Assembly: GCA_965261725.1 (NCBI GenBank)
Contig: CBDHDU010000031.1
Span: forward strand, 62,001-126,000
Source of the DNA: CANDOC01 sp965261725
GTDB taxonomy: Bacteria > Pseudomonadota > Gammaproteobacteria > Pseudomonadales > Endozoicomonadaceae
Length of the DNA: 64,000 nucleotides
Direction of reading: 5' to 3'
Shown here: positions 54,112 through 62,945 of the stretch, piece by piece
Layout of the letters: each line of letters begins with the position of its first letter
Numbering within the stretch: the first letter of the stretch is position 1
Made by a program: the position numbers and the translations under genes
Notes under the pieces: model-generated
What the model was told of the DNA's origin: nothing
What the model saw: only the letters and a program-made list of their open reading frames with translations
Databases searched by the model: none

Positions 54112-56340
54112 ATGACAATAAGCAGGGAACGTGTTCATCAGCTACTGGTCACTGTGCTGTGGCTTGGTCTCGTCTGTATGACCGGGCTGGTGCAGGCTGT
54201 CACACTCAGAGATATGGGCGTGGCATCACTGCCAGGCGAAAAGGTTGAGCTGCGGCTAATTTTTGATGGTCCGGCACCCCACTCGGTGGGTTATACCGTT
54301 GATGAGCCGCCGAGGATATCGCTTGACCTGACGGGGACACGCTCCGGAATACCCAAATATAATGATGTGGGCTTTTCCAATACCCGCAGTGTCACGGTAT
54401 TGCAGACAGACAGTATGACCCGGCTGGTGGTGAATCTGAACAAGCCTTCAGGCTATACCACCCGGGTTGAAGGCAATATGCTGTTTCTGGTGATTGGTGT
54501 TGATCAGAACAGTGTGCAGAAGCATGCATCGCGCCCGACCGTTCAGCCTCATTATCAGCCTTCCGGCTATCCGGCTATGAATGCCATGCAGCCTGCAATG
54601 GCGCCGCCTGCACCGCCAGCCCCTTCCGCTTATTTACCTGAACCGGCACCCGCAATGGCGGGTGCTGCAGACACAGTACCGGAAGGTGTCAGTCATATCG
54701 ATTTTCAGCGTGGAGAGTCCGGTGAAGGTAATATCATTATTACGCTGGAAAATGCTTCCGTACCAGTGGATCTGACGGAGGAAGGTGGTCGCATCAGACT
54801 GGAGTTTGCCGGGAGTGAAATTCCGAGAAAATTAAGAAACCGTCTGGATGTTATCGATTTTGCAACACCCGTACAGTTTATCGATGCCAAGGTTCAGGAT
54901 GGCAGTACCGTTATTGTGATTGAACCCAGTGGTCAGTATGACTATCTGGCATGGCAGGCTGATAATGTGATGACCGTCAGTGTGAAGCCACTGACCAAGG
55001 CCGAGGAAGAGAAGCGGCGCCGTGATCGTTTCAACTATACCGGGCAGAAGTTGTCACTGAATTTTCAGGATATTGAAGTACGCAGTGTTCTTCAGTTAAT
55101 TGCGGATTTTGTTGATCTGAATCTGGTTGCTTCAGATACCGTGGGCGGTAACGTTACGCTAAGACTTCAGCATGTCCCCTGGGATCAGGCGCTGGATATT
55201 GTGCTGAAAGCCAAAGGTCTGGATAAGCGCCTCGAAGGTAATGTACTGACGGTTGCTCCTGCGGAAGAAATAGCGGCGCGTGAACGTCAGGTACTGGAAA
55301 ATGATAAGCAGATTATGGAGCTGGCACCGCTCTATACTGAATTTTTTCAGGTGAACTATGCCGATGCCAAGACTCTGTTTGAAATGTTCAGGGGTAGTGG
55401 TGAGGGTGAAGGGATTCTGTCAGACCGGGGCAAAGTGATTGTTGATGATCGCACCAACAGTATTGTGCTGACGGAAACTCAGGCCAAGCTGGATGAATTC
55501 AGAAGATTGCTGGAACAGATTGATATTCCGGTCAGGCAGGTTTTGATTGAGGCCAGAATTGTTAATGCCAATGCCAACTACAGCAAGCAGCTGGGTGTGA
55601 AGTGGTCCGGAGGCTTGAATCTCTCCAGCAGTAATACGCGTAGTGTTCTTGGCGGCAGTGGCTCAACTCAGGAGGCAGGTACGGCCGGGGTGTTTGATGC
55701 CACTAATAAAAATAAATTTAATGTTAACAGCAATGCTACCGGATTTACCGGTAAAAACCCGTTTGTTGATCTTGGGATCACCAACCCCACCAGTGCGCTG
55801 TCAGTCGGTTTTATGTCTGGTTCAGCAATTCTGAATCTGGAGTTGAATGCCATGCAGTCTGATGGTGCCGGGGAAATTATTTCTCAACCGAAAGTGATTA
55901 CTTCTGACAAGAAAACGGCCTTGATCAACTCAGGTACCGAGATTCCTTATTTAGAGGCTTCTTCCAGTGGGGCGGCTTCTATCAGCTTTAAGGAAGCCGT
56001 GTTATCGCTGGAAGTAACACCGCAGATTACACCTGATGGAAATATCATCATGGATGTAAAGGTCACTAATGACCAACAGAGTAAACAGGTTTTTAATGGT
56101 GTGCCTGTTATCGATAAAAATGAAATTACTACTCAGATTCTGGTTCGAGATGGTGAAACTGTGGTGCTCGGTGGTATATTTACCCGAGATTATAGTAATG
56201 CACAGGAAAAGGTACCGTTTCTGGGTGATCTTCCGGTACTCGGACAGTTGTTCCGACGGGATATCAGCGTAGACAATAAAACTGAAATGCTGATATTTAT
56301 CACACCGAAGATCCTTCAGGATGGGGTTGCCGTTCGTTAG
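54112..56340 (+). CDS. pilQ: Type IV pilus secretin PilQ
   Basis: 742 residues. Outer-membrane multimeric channel for the pilus. Signal peptide (VTVLWLGLVCMTGLVQA), two AMIN peptidoglycan-binding domains (about 35-125 and 195-300) split by a Pro/Ala/Met-rich linker, then N0/N1 domains (LNFQDIEVRSVLQLIADFVD, NSIVLTETQAKLDEFRRLLE) and the secretin core ending in RDYSNAQEKVPFLGDLPVLG and TEMLIFITPKIL. Ser/Asn-rich variable segment at about 500-555. Complete. Confidence 0.97.
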   Translation: MTISRERVHQLLVTVLWLGLVCMTGLVQAVTLRDMGVASLPGEKVELRLIFDGPAPHSVGYTVDEPPRISLDLTGTRSGIPKYNDVGFSNTRSVTVLQTDSMTRLVVNLNKPSGYTTRVEGNMLFLVIGVDQNSVQKHASRPTVQPHYQPSGYPAMNAMQPAMAPPAPPAPSAYLPEPAPAMAGAADTVPEGVSHIDFQRGESGEGNIIITLENASVPVDLTEEGGRIRLEFAGSEIPRKLRNRLDVIDFATPVQFIDAKVQDGSTVIVIEPSGQYDYLAWQADNVMTVSVKPLTKAEEEKRRRDRFNYTGQKLSLNFQDIEVRSVLQLIADFVDLNLVASDTVGGNVTLRLQHVPWDQALDIVLKAKGLDKRLEGNVLTVAPAEEIAARERQVLENDKQIMELAPLYTEFFQVNYADAKTLFEMFRGSGEGEGILSDRGKVIVDDRTNSIVLTETQAKLDEFRRLLEQIDIPVRQVLIEARIVNANANYSKQLGVKWSGGLNLSSSNTRSVLGGSGSTQEAGTAGVFDATNKNKFNVNSNATGFTGKNPFVDLGITNPTSALSVGFMSGSAILNLELNAMQSDGAGEIISQPKVITSDKKTALINSGTEIPYLEASSSGAASISFKEAVLSLEVTPQITPDGNIIMDVKVTNDQQSKQVFNGVPVIDKNEITTQILVRDGETVVLGGIFTRDYSNAQEKVPFLGDLPVLGQLFRRDISVDNKTEMLIFITPKILQDGVAVR

Positions 56341-56349
56341 AAGACCCAT

Positions 56350-56862
56350 ATGAGTTGTACCAATATCTATTTTGTCGGGCCGATGGGTGCGGGAAAGAGT
56401 ACCATCGGCCGTCTGCTTGCCCGCCAGCTGAATATTCCCTTCTATGATTCTGATCATGAAGTTGAAAACCGCTGTGGTGCTGATATTCCTTGGATTTTTG
56501 ATGTCGAGGGGGAGAAAGGCTTTCGTGAACGCGAACTTGCTGTTATCGACGATCTGACCCAGATGGATGGTATTGTCATGGCAACCGGGGGGGGGAGTGT
56601 CATGCAGGATGCCAACCGGCGGGCACTGATCAATACCGGAACCGTGATTTATCTGCGGGCACCGGTTGAAATCCAGCTGGCACGTACCGCCAAAGATAAA
56701 AAGCGTCCCTTGCTGCAGCGACCTGACCGGGAACAAATTCTGCAGGATCTGTTCAGCAAGCGCGATCCGGTCTATACCGAGATGGCAGATCTGATTATTC
56801 CTTCCATTGATGCCTGTCCACGGCAGGTGATTCGAGAAATCACCCAGCAGCTGGATCTTTAA
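56350..56862 (+). CDS. aroK: Shikimate kinase
   Basis: 170 residues. Phosphorylates shikimate with ATP in aromatic amino acid synthesis. Walker A GPMGAGKS (10-17), the substrate-binding Asp/Arg of FYDSDHEVE and GFRERE, the GGGS loop in ATGGGSVM, and a lid with KKRPLLQRPDRE. Starts nine bases after pilQ; aroK-aroB behind pilQ is the usual gammaproteobacterial order. Confidence 0.97.
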   Translation: MSCTNIYFVGPMGAGKSTIGRLLARQLNIPFYDSDHEVENRCGADIPWIFDVEGEKGFRERELAVIDDLTQMDGIVMATGGGSVMQDANRRALINTGTVIYLRAPVEIQLARTAKDKKRPLLQRPDREQILQDLFSKRDPVYTEMADLIIPSIDACPRQVIREITQQLDL

Positions 56863-56893
56863 ACCTTTTAGGATGTGCGGTAGGAATCCCATC

Positions 56894-57973
56894 ATGCAAA
56901 CACTGACCGTTGACCTTGGTGAACGTAGCTATCCGATATACAGCGGCGAAGGGCTACTTGAAAGACCGGACTTGCTGTTGCCCTATATTCGTGGACGTCA
57001 GGTCACCATCGTAACCAATGAAACGGTAGCACCGCTTTATCTGGCAAAACTTCGGGCATTGCTGACGTCACTGGAAGTGACGGAAGTGATTCTGCCTGAT
57101 GGAGAGAAGTGGAAAAACCTTGAAACCCTGAACCTGATTTTTGATGGCATGCTGGAAGCACGCCACAACCGCACCACGACGATTGTCGCGCTGGGTGGCG
57201 GTGTTGTCGGTGATATGGCGGGTTTTGCTGCAGCTTGCTATCAGCGGGGCGTTGATTTTATTCAGGTGCCGACCACGTTGCTTTCACAGGTTGATTCATC
57301 GGTCGGGGGGAAGACTGGTGTTAATCATGCGCTTGGCAAGAACATGATTGGTGCTTTTCACCAGCCCAACTGTGTGCTGGCAGATACCACGACCCTGAAT
57401 ACCTTGCCTGACCGTGAGCTGGCTGCCGGGTTGGCGGAAGTGATTAAGTATGGCCTGATTCGTGATGCTGAATTATATCAGTGGCTTGAAGACAATATGA
57501 CCGGGTTGCTGAATCGTGACCCTCAACTGTTGGGCGAAGCGATTCATCGCTCCTGTGTCTGTAAAGCAGCGGTTGTTGCTGAAGATGAACGGGAAGGTGG
57601 TGTCCGTGCCATTCTGAACCTTGGACATACCTTTGGCCATGCGATTGAAACCGCGATGGGGTATGGGGAATGGTTGCATGGTGAAGCGGTTGCTGCGGGT
57701 ATGGTGATGGCTGCCGATTTGTCTGCCCGTTGTGGCTGGATTGAAATGGAAGAAGTTTCCCGGCTAAGAAATTTGTTGCAACGAGCAGGTTTACCAGTGG
57801 CTGCCCCCCAAAATATGACAAGTGAACAGTTCATCTCTCTGATGCAGATCGACAAGAAAGTTATCGATGGCAAGCTGCGGCTGGTGCTGCTGAAAAAGAT
57901 TGGCTTCGCTGAAGTAACAGACGATTTTAAACCGGAATTGCTGGAGCAGACGCTCAGTGCATTTGGCGTTTAA
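56894..57973 (+). CDS. aroB: 3-dehydroquinate synthase
   Basis: 359 residues from the ATG at 56894 (MQTLTVDLGERSYPIYSGEG), preferred over an in-frame ATG 21 bp upstream because of its AGGAAT spacing and the usual family beginning. Converts DAHP to 3-dehydroquinate using NAD and a metal. LGGGVVGDMAGFAAACYQRG binds NAD; the metal ligands lie in GLAEVIKYG, NLGHTFGHAIE and WLHGEAVAAGM. Ends with a terminator; no damX-like SPOR gene follows, unlike in Pseudomonas. Confidence 0.97.
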   Translation: MQTLTVDLGERSYPIYSGEGLLERPDLLLPYIRGRQVTIVTNETVAPLYLAKLRALLTSLEVTEVILPDGEKWKNLETLNLIFDGMLEARHNRTTTIVALGGGVVGDMAGFAAACYQRGVDFIQVPTTLLSQVDSSVGGKTGVNHALGKNMIGAFHQPNCVLADTTTLNTLPDRELAAGLAEVIKYGLIRDAELYQWLEDNMTGLLNRDPQLLGEAIHRSCVCKAAVVAEDEREGGVRAILNLGHTFGHAIETAMGYGEWLHGEAVAAGMVMAADLSARCGWIEMEEVSRLRNLLQRAGLPVAAPQNMTSEQFISLMQIDKKVIDGKLRLVLLKKIGFAEVTDDFKPELLEQTLSAFGV

Positions 57974-58000
57974 AAAGCATTTTTATATGCATAAATAGTG

Positions 58001-58032
58001 AAAAATAGCGGCATGTTTGCAGCTATTTTTTT
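58001..58032 (+). terminator. Terminator after aroB
   Basis: AAAAATAGC/GCTATTTTT stem with a 12-base loop that can pair further (GGCA/TGCA), followed by a T run. Confidence 0.75.
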
Positions 58033-58374
58033 ATCCGGCGTTTTTGTGATGTAGGGATTGTTACGGTTGTAAGTTTGTGTGAGTTGTGGTCTGGGTGTAA
58101 AATGGCTCACCAATTTGCCTGAATGGCAAGTGATGCATAAAAACCCTGAAAAAGAAAATCACACGGATGCGATATTTCAATGGGGAGCATTTAACAACGT
58201 TAAAAAAGATGCCTCTGACAATTTTTGTGTGAACTGATTTGTACTTCGGCAACACTGGGTGCTTTTGTCTCGCTCTGAAACCGCCGCCTACAGTTTACAT
58301 TTTCCAATTACCATAATTGTCAGTTAGGTGTCCGACAATAATAGTAGCGAATAATAGTTCCGGCTGATGAGAGT
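58033..58374 (+). promoter_or_regulatory. gltB leader region with candidate promoter
   Basis: 342 bp without a supportable gene. TTGTCA (58317-58322) and TAATAG (58339-58344), 16 bp apart, could be the gltB promoter. An inverted pair ATTGTC/GACAAT (58316-58321, 58334-58339) spans it and may be an operator. The start codon lies 31 bp after the -10 box. Confidence 0.45.
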
Positions 58375-61300
58375 ATGCCTATGAATGCAGGTTTGTATCG
58401 CCCTGGGGAGTTTCGGGATAACTGTGGTTTTGGCCTCATCGCCCACATGGAAGGGCAGAAAAGCCACGATCTGTTACAGACGGCGATTCATGCACTGAAC
58501 TGCATGACCCATCGTGGGGGGATAGCGGCTGATGGTAAAACAGGCGACGGCTGTGGTCTTCTGATTCAAATTCCTGACAGTTTCTTTCGTAAAGTGTCCC
58601 GCCAGCAACTCGGTTGTGATTTGCCGAATCTTTATGCAGTTGGCATGGTTTTCCTTAATCCTTATGACCCTGAGCCGGGTGCAGAAGTGCTTACGCAGGC
58701 GTTGGGAAATGAAGGTCTGAATGTGATTGGCTGGCGTGATGTGCCGGTCAACAGTGAATGTCTTGGTCCCATTGCGCTGGGGCAGTTACCCGTTATCCGA
58801 CAGGTTTTTGCAGGCTCCAAATCCGGTGATGACAAACTGGCTTTTGCTGCCAGCCTGTTTATGGCGCGCAGGCGAGCCAGTCAGAAGATGAAAGATGATG
58901 ATCAGTTTTATGTCTGTTCACTGTCTTCTAATGTGGTGTCCTACAAAGGCTTGATGATGCCTGCCGATTTGCCTGCTTTCTATCAAGACCTGGGTAATCC
59001 TGATTTTGAAACCGCGATCTGTGTTTTCCATCAGCGGTTTTCAACCAATACCATGCCCCGCTGGCCTTTGGCTCAGCCTTTCAGAATGCTGGCTCACAAT
59101 GGTGAAATTAACACTATTATGGGTAACCGGAACTGGTCCGAGGCGCGGGTAAACAAATTCCAGTCAGAAATGTTGCCGGAGCTGGATACCGTACGCCCGC
59201 TGGTCAACAGAACCGGCTCGGATTCATCCAGTCTGGATAATATGCTGGAAATTCTGGTAACCGGTGGTGTTAATATCTATCGGGCAATCCGGATGCTGGT
59301 ACCCCCGGCATGGCAAAATGTTGACACCATGGATCCTGATCTGCGGGCGTTCTATGAATACAACTCCATGCATATGGAGCCTTGGGATGGCCCGGCCGGG
59401 CTGGTTATTACCGATGGTCGGCGTGCCGTCTGCGCCCTTGATCGTAATGGTTTGCGGCCTTCCCGCTGGGTAAAAACCAAAAACGGTTATATTACCGTCG
59501 CTTCTGAAATCGGTGTATCAAACTACAAACCGGAAGATGTGATTGCCAAGGGGCGTGTCGGCCCCGGTGAAATGCTGGCGATTGATACTGAAACCGGTGA
59601 GCTGCTCAAAGCCCATGATATTGATGAAAAACTGAAAAGTAGTCAGCCATACAAGCGTTGGCTAAAGCAGCATGCCTACCGCCTTGAATCACGGTTTATT
59701 GAAGATGAGCACAAGATTGAGTACTTCGATAAAGATACCCTGAATACTTACCAGAAGATGTATCAGGTGACTTTTGAAGAGCGCGACCAGATTCTTCGGC
59801 CACTGGCAGAAAACGGTCAGGAAGCCGTTGGTTCGATGGGTGATGATACCCCGATGGCAGTCCTTTCCGGGCGGGTACGCTCTGTATATGACTATTTCCG
59901 ACAACAGTTTGCGCAGGTAACCAACCCACCGATTGACCCGCTGCGTGAAGCCATTGTTATGTCGCTGGAAACGCTGTTAGGTCGTGAAAAGAATGTGTTT
60001 CAGGAAACCCCTGATCATGCGGCCCGGGTTATTCTGAAGTCACCTGTACTCTCTAATACCAAGTTCCTTAACCTGATTAATGCTTATCACCAGCAAGAAA
60101 ATCTTGAAGTGGCACGCATTGATCTGAATCGTGACCAGTCTTTGCCACTCAAGGACGCGATTGAAGCGATTTGTAGTGAAGCGGAACAGGCAGTCAGTGC
60201 CGGTAAGGTATTATTGCATTTGACAGACAGGGATTTGCGTGAAGGATTCACACCGGTACATGCGGCGATGGCGACAGGTGCTGTGCATCACCGTTTGATT
60301 GAAAAAGGTCTGCGCAGTGATGCCAACCTGCTGATTGAAACTGCAACCGCCCGTGACCCGCATCATTTTGCTGTGTTAATAGGTTTTGGTGCGACGGCTG
60401 TTTACCCCTATCTTGCTTATGAAGTCATTAAAGACCTGATTGACAGTGGCGAAGTGCTGGTGGATCGGCTGGAAGCCTGGAAAGCTTACCGCAAGGGGAT
60501 TGGTAAAGGGCTGCTGAAGATCATGTCCAAAATGGGTATATCGACTATTGCCTCCTATCGTGGTGCTCAACTGTTTGAAGCCATTGGTTTGAGTCAGCAA
60601 GTGGTTGAATCCTGTTTCAAGGGTGTTGCGAGCCGGATTGAGGGGGCACGTTTTGAGGACTTCGAACAGGAACAGGCACTGCTTGCAGAACAAGCCTGGA
60701 TCAAGCGTAAGCCGATTCAAACCGGTGGTCTGCTGAAGTATGTCCATGGTGGTGAATATCACACCTTTAATCCGGATGTAGTGCAGACGCTGCAGGCTGC
60801 AGTGAAAACCGGGGACTATGTCACCTATAAAAAATATGCAGCACTGGTTAACGATCGTCCGGCATCAACATTACGAGACTTGTTTGGTCTGAAAGCCGGA
60901 GCATCAAAACTACGGACAGAAGATGTCGAACCAATTTCGGCTATTGTTCGGCGTTTTGATTCTGCCGCGATGTCGCTGGGTGCATTATCACCGGAAGCGC
61001 ATGAAGCGTTGGCGCAGGCAATGAACCGGCTGGGTGGGCGCTCAAACTCCGGCGAGGGTGGTGAAGACCCAACCCGTTTTGGTACTGATCGGGTATCCAA
61101 AATAAAACAGATTGCATCCGGACGTTTTGGTGTTACGCCTCATTATCTGGTGAATGCAGAAGTGCTGCAGATCAAAGTGGCGCAGGGAGCCAAGCCGGGT
61201 GAAGGTGGTCAGCTACCGGGCGGTAAAGTGAACAAACTGATTGCCCGGCTGCGCTATTCAGTGCCGGGAGTCACACTGATTTCACCACCGCCACACCATG

Positions 61301-62832
61301 ATATCTATTCTATTGAAGATCTGGCGCAGCTGATATACGACCTGAAGCAGGTAAATCCGGCAGCACTGGTTTCTGTAAAACTGGTATCTGAGCCGGGTGT
61401 GGGAACAATTGCAGCGGGTGTAGCTAAAGCCTATGCTGACCTGATTACCATCTCTGGTTATGACGGCGGCACAGCTGCAAGCCCGATGACGTCTATTCGT
61501 TATGCAGGCTCTCCGTGGGAGCTTGGCCTTAGTGAAGCCCAGCAAACCCTGCGCGCTAATGATTTGCGTGGCAAGGTACGACTGCAGACTGATGGCGGTT
61601 TGAAATCCGGGCTCGATGTCATTAAAGCAGCAATTCTGGGTGCAGAAAGCTTTGGTTTTGGGACCACGCCAATGGTGGCGATGGGTTGCAAATACCTGCG
61701 TATTTGCCACTTAAATAATTGTGCCACAGGCGTTGCGACGCAGGATCAGAATCTGCGGGATAACTACTTTATCGGTACCGTTGATATGGTTACCAACTTC
61801 TTCTCCTTCGTGGCAGAAGAAGTTAGGGAGTGGCTGGCCTATCTGGGTTATCAGCGCTTGGAAGATGTTATTGGTCGCACTGAACTGCTGGAAGCTCTTC
61901 CAGGGCATACCGAAAAGACTCAGAATCTTGACCTATCTCCGATCTTGAGTACTGCCAATATTCCAGCAGATAAACCACTTTCTTGTCAGGTTGACCGTAA
62001 TCCGCCTTTTGATGAAGGTGCTCTGGCAGAAAGAATGGTAGCCGATTGTCTGTCAGCCATTGAAGAGAAAACCGGTGGTGAATTTGACTATGAAGTGGGC
62101 AATCAGGATCGCTCTATTGGTGCCCGTCTGTCCGGTGAAATCGCTAAACGCCATGGCAATCTCGGAATGAACGATGCACCGTTGACACTCAACCTGAAAG
62201 GTAGTGCCGGTCAGAGCTTCGGTGTCTGGAATGCCGGTGGTCTTGAAATGCGTCTTGAAGGTGATGCTAACGACTACGTTGGTAAAGGTATGAGCGGCGG
62301 TAAGCTGGTTATTCGCCCACCGGTTGGCAGCGGCTTTGCTTCCCGTGATGCATCAATTATCGGTAATACCTGCCTCTATGGTGCTACGGGCGGTAAGTTG
62401 TTTGCTGCCGGTCAGGCCGGTGAACGACTCGGGGTGCGTAACTCCGGTGCGACCGTTGTTGTCGAAGGTGCTGGTGACCACTGCTGTGAATACATGACCG
62501 GTGGTCTGGTTGTGGTACTGGGTAAGACAGGACACAACTTTGGTGCAGGTATGACCGGTGGTTTTGCCTATGTGCTGGATATGGATCGTTGCTTTGTGGA
62601 TCGCTATAACCATGAACTGGTTGATATTCACCGGGTTGATACCGAGTCTATGGAAATGTACCGCACCCATCTGAGAGATGTGATTACTGAGTATGTGGCT
62701 GAAACCGGCAGTGAATGGGGCAGCGATATTCTTGAAGATTACTATGACTATATCGGCCGTTTCTGGCTGGTAAAACCCAAGGCGGCCAGCCTGGATAACC
62801 TGCTGGCAAGTACTCGTGGACGACCAGAGTAA
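58375..62832 (+). CDS. gltB: Glutamate synthase (NADPH) large subunit
   Basis: 1485 residues. Makes two glutamates from glutamine and 2-oxoglutarate. The N-terminal glutaminase nucleophile is the Cys in DNCGFGLIAH (Cys18), after a short leader (MPMNAGLYRPGEFR) that must be removed to expose it. Central domain, FMN-binding synthase domain (SGEGGEDPTRFGTDRVSKIK, SVPGVTLISPPPHHDIYSIE), 3Fe-4S ligands in CKYLRICHLNNC, and the C-terminal beta-helix (GQSFGVWNAGG, IIGNTCLYGATGGKLFAAGQ) are all present. Pairs with gltD downstream. Confidence 0.98.
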   Translation: MPMNAGLYRPGEFRDNCGFGLIAHMEGQKSHDLLQTAIHALNCMTHRGGIAADGKTGDGCGLLIQIPDSFFRKVSRQQLGCDLPNLYAVGMVFLNPYDPEPGAEVLTQALGNEGLNVIGWRDVPVNSECLGPIALGQLPVIRQVFAGSKSGDDKLAFAASLFMARRRASQKMKDDDQFYVCSLSSNVVSYKGLMMPADLPAFYQDLGNPDFETAICVFHQRFSTNTMPRWPLAQPFRMLAHNGEINTIMGNRNWSEARVNKFQSEMLPELDTVRPLVNRTGSDSSSLDNMLEILVTGGVNIYRAIRMLVPPAWQNVDTMDPDLRAFYEYNSMHMEPWDGPAGLVITDGRRAVCALDRNGLRPSRWVKTKNGYITVASEIGVSNYKPEDVIAKGRVGPGEMLAIDTETGELLKAHDIDEKLKSSQPYKRWLKQHAYRLESRFIEDEHKIEYFDKDTLNTYQKMYQVTFEERDQILRPLAENGQEAVGSMGDDTPMAVLSGRVRSVYDYFRQQFAQVTNPPIDPLREAIVMSLETLLGREKNVFQETPDHAARVILKSPVLSNTKFLNLINAYHQQENLEVARIDLNRDQSLPLKDAIEAICSEAEQAVSAGKVLLHLTDRDLREGFTPVHAAMATGAVHHRLIEKGLRSDANLLIETATARDPHHFAVLIGFGATAVYPYLAYEVIKDLIDSGEVLVDRLEAWKAYRKGIGKGLLKIMSKMGISTIASYRGAQLFEAIGLSQQVVESCFKGVASRIEGARFEDFEQEQALLAEQAWIKRKPIQTGGLLKYVHGGEYHTFNPDVVQTLQAAVKTGDYVTYKKYAALVNDRPASTLRDLFGLKAGASKLRTEDVEPISAIVRRFDSAAMSLGALSPEAHEALAQAMNRLGGRSNSGEGGEDPTRFGTDRVSKIKQIASGRFGVTPHYLVNAEVLQIKVAQGAKPGEGGQLPGGKVNKLIARLRYSVPGVTLISPPPHHDIYSIEDLAQLIYDLKQVNPAALVSVKLVSEPGVGTIAAGVAKAYADLITISGYDGGTAASPMTSIRYAGSPWELGLSEAQQTLRANDLRGKVRLQTDGGLKSGLDVIKAAILGAESFGFGTTPMVAMGCKYLRICHLNNCATGVATQDQNLRDNYFIGTVDMVTNFFSFVAEEVREWLAYLGYQRLEDVIGRTELLEALPGHTEKTQNLDLSPILSTANIPADKPLSCQVDRNPPFDEGALAERMVADCLSAIEEKTGGEFDYEVGNQDRSIGARLSGEIAKRHGNLGMNDAPLTLNLKGSAGQSFGVWNAGGLEMRLEGDANDYVGKGMSGGKLVIRPPVGSGFASRDASIIGNTCLYGATGGKLFAAGQAGERLGVRNSGATVVVEGAGDHCCEYMTGGLVVVLGKTGHNFGAGMTGGFAYVLDMDRCFVDRYNHELVDIHRVDTESMEMYRTHLRDVITEYVAETGSEWGSDILEDYYDYIGRFWLVKPKAASLDNLLASTRGRPE

Positions 62833-62839
62833 GTCTGCT

Positions 62840-62867
62840 CAGGCAACTAACACTCGTTAGTTGCCTG
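62840..62867 (+). terminator. Hairpin between gltB and gltD
   Basis: A perfect 12-bp stem CAGGCAACTAAC/GTTAGTTGCCTG with a four-base loop eight bases after the gltB stop; no T run follows. Probably an attenuating or mRNA-protecting hairpin, not a full terminator. Confidence 0.6.
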
Positions 62868-62945
62868 CTGACTACTGGTTGGAAAAATGAATAAAAAAAT
62901 ACGAGTACAGCAATTGCTGCTAACAGATTGGAGAGGTAAAGCGCC

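Noticed and set aside
58061..58255. Small antisense frame in the gltB leader
   Set aside because: No ribosome-binding site and low-complexity content; the region is better read as a leader with promoter.
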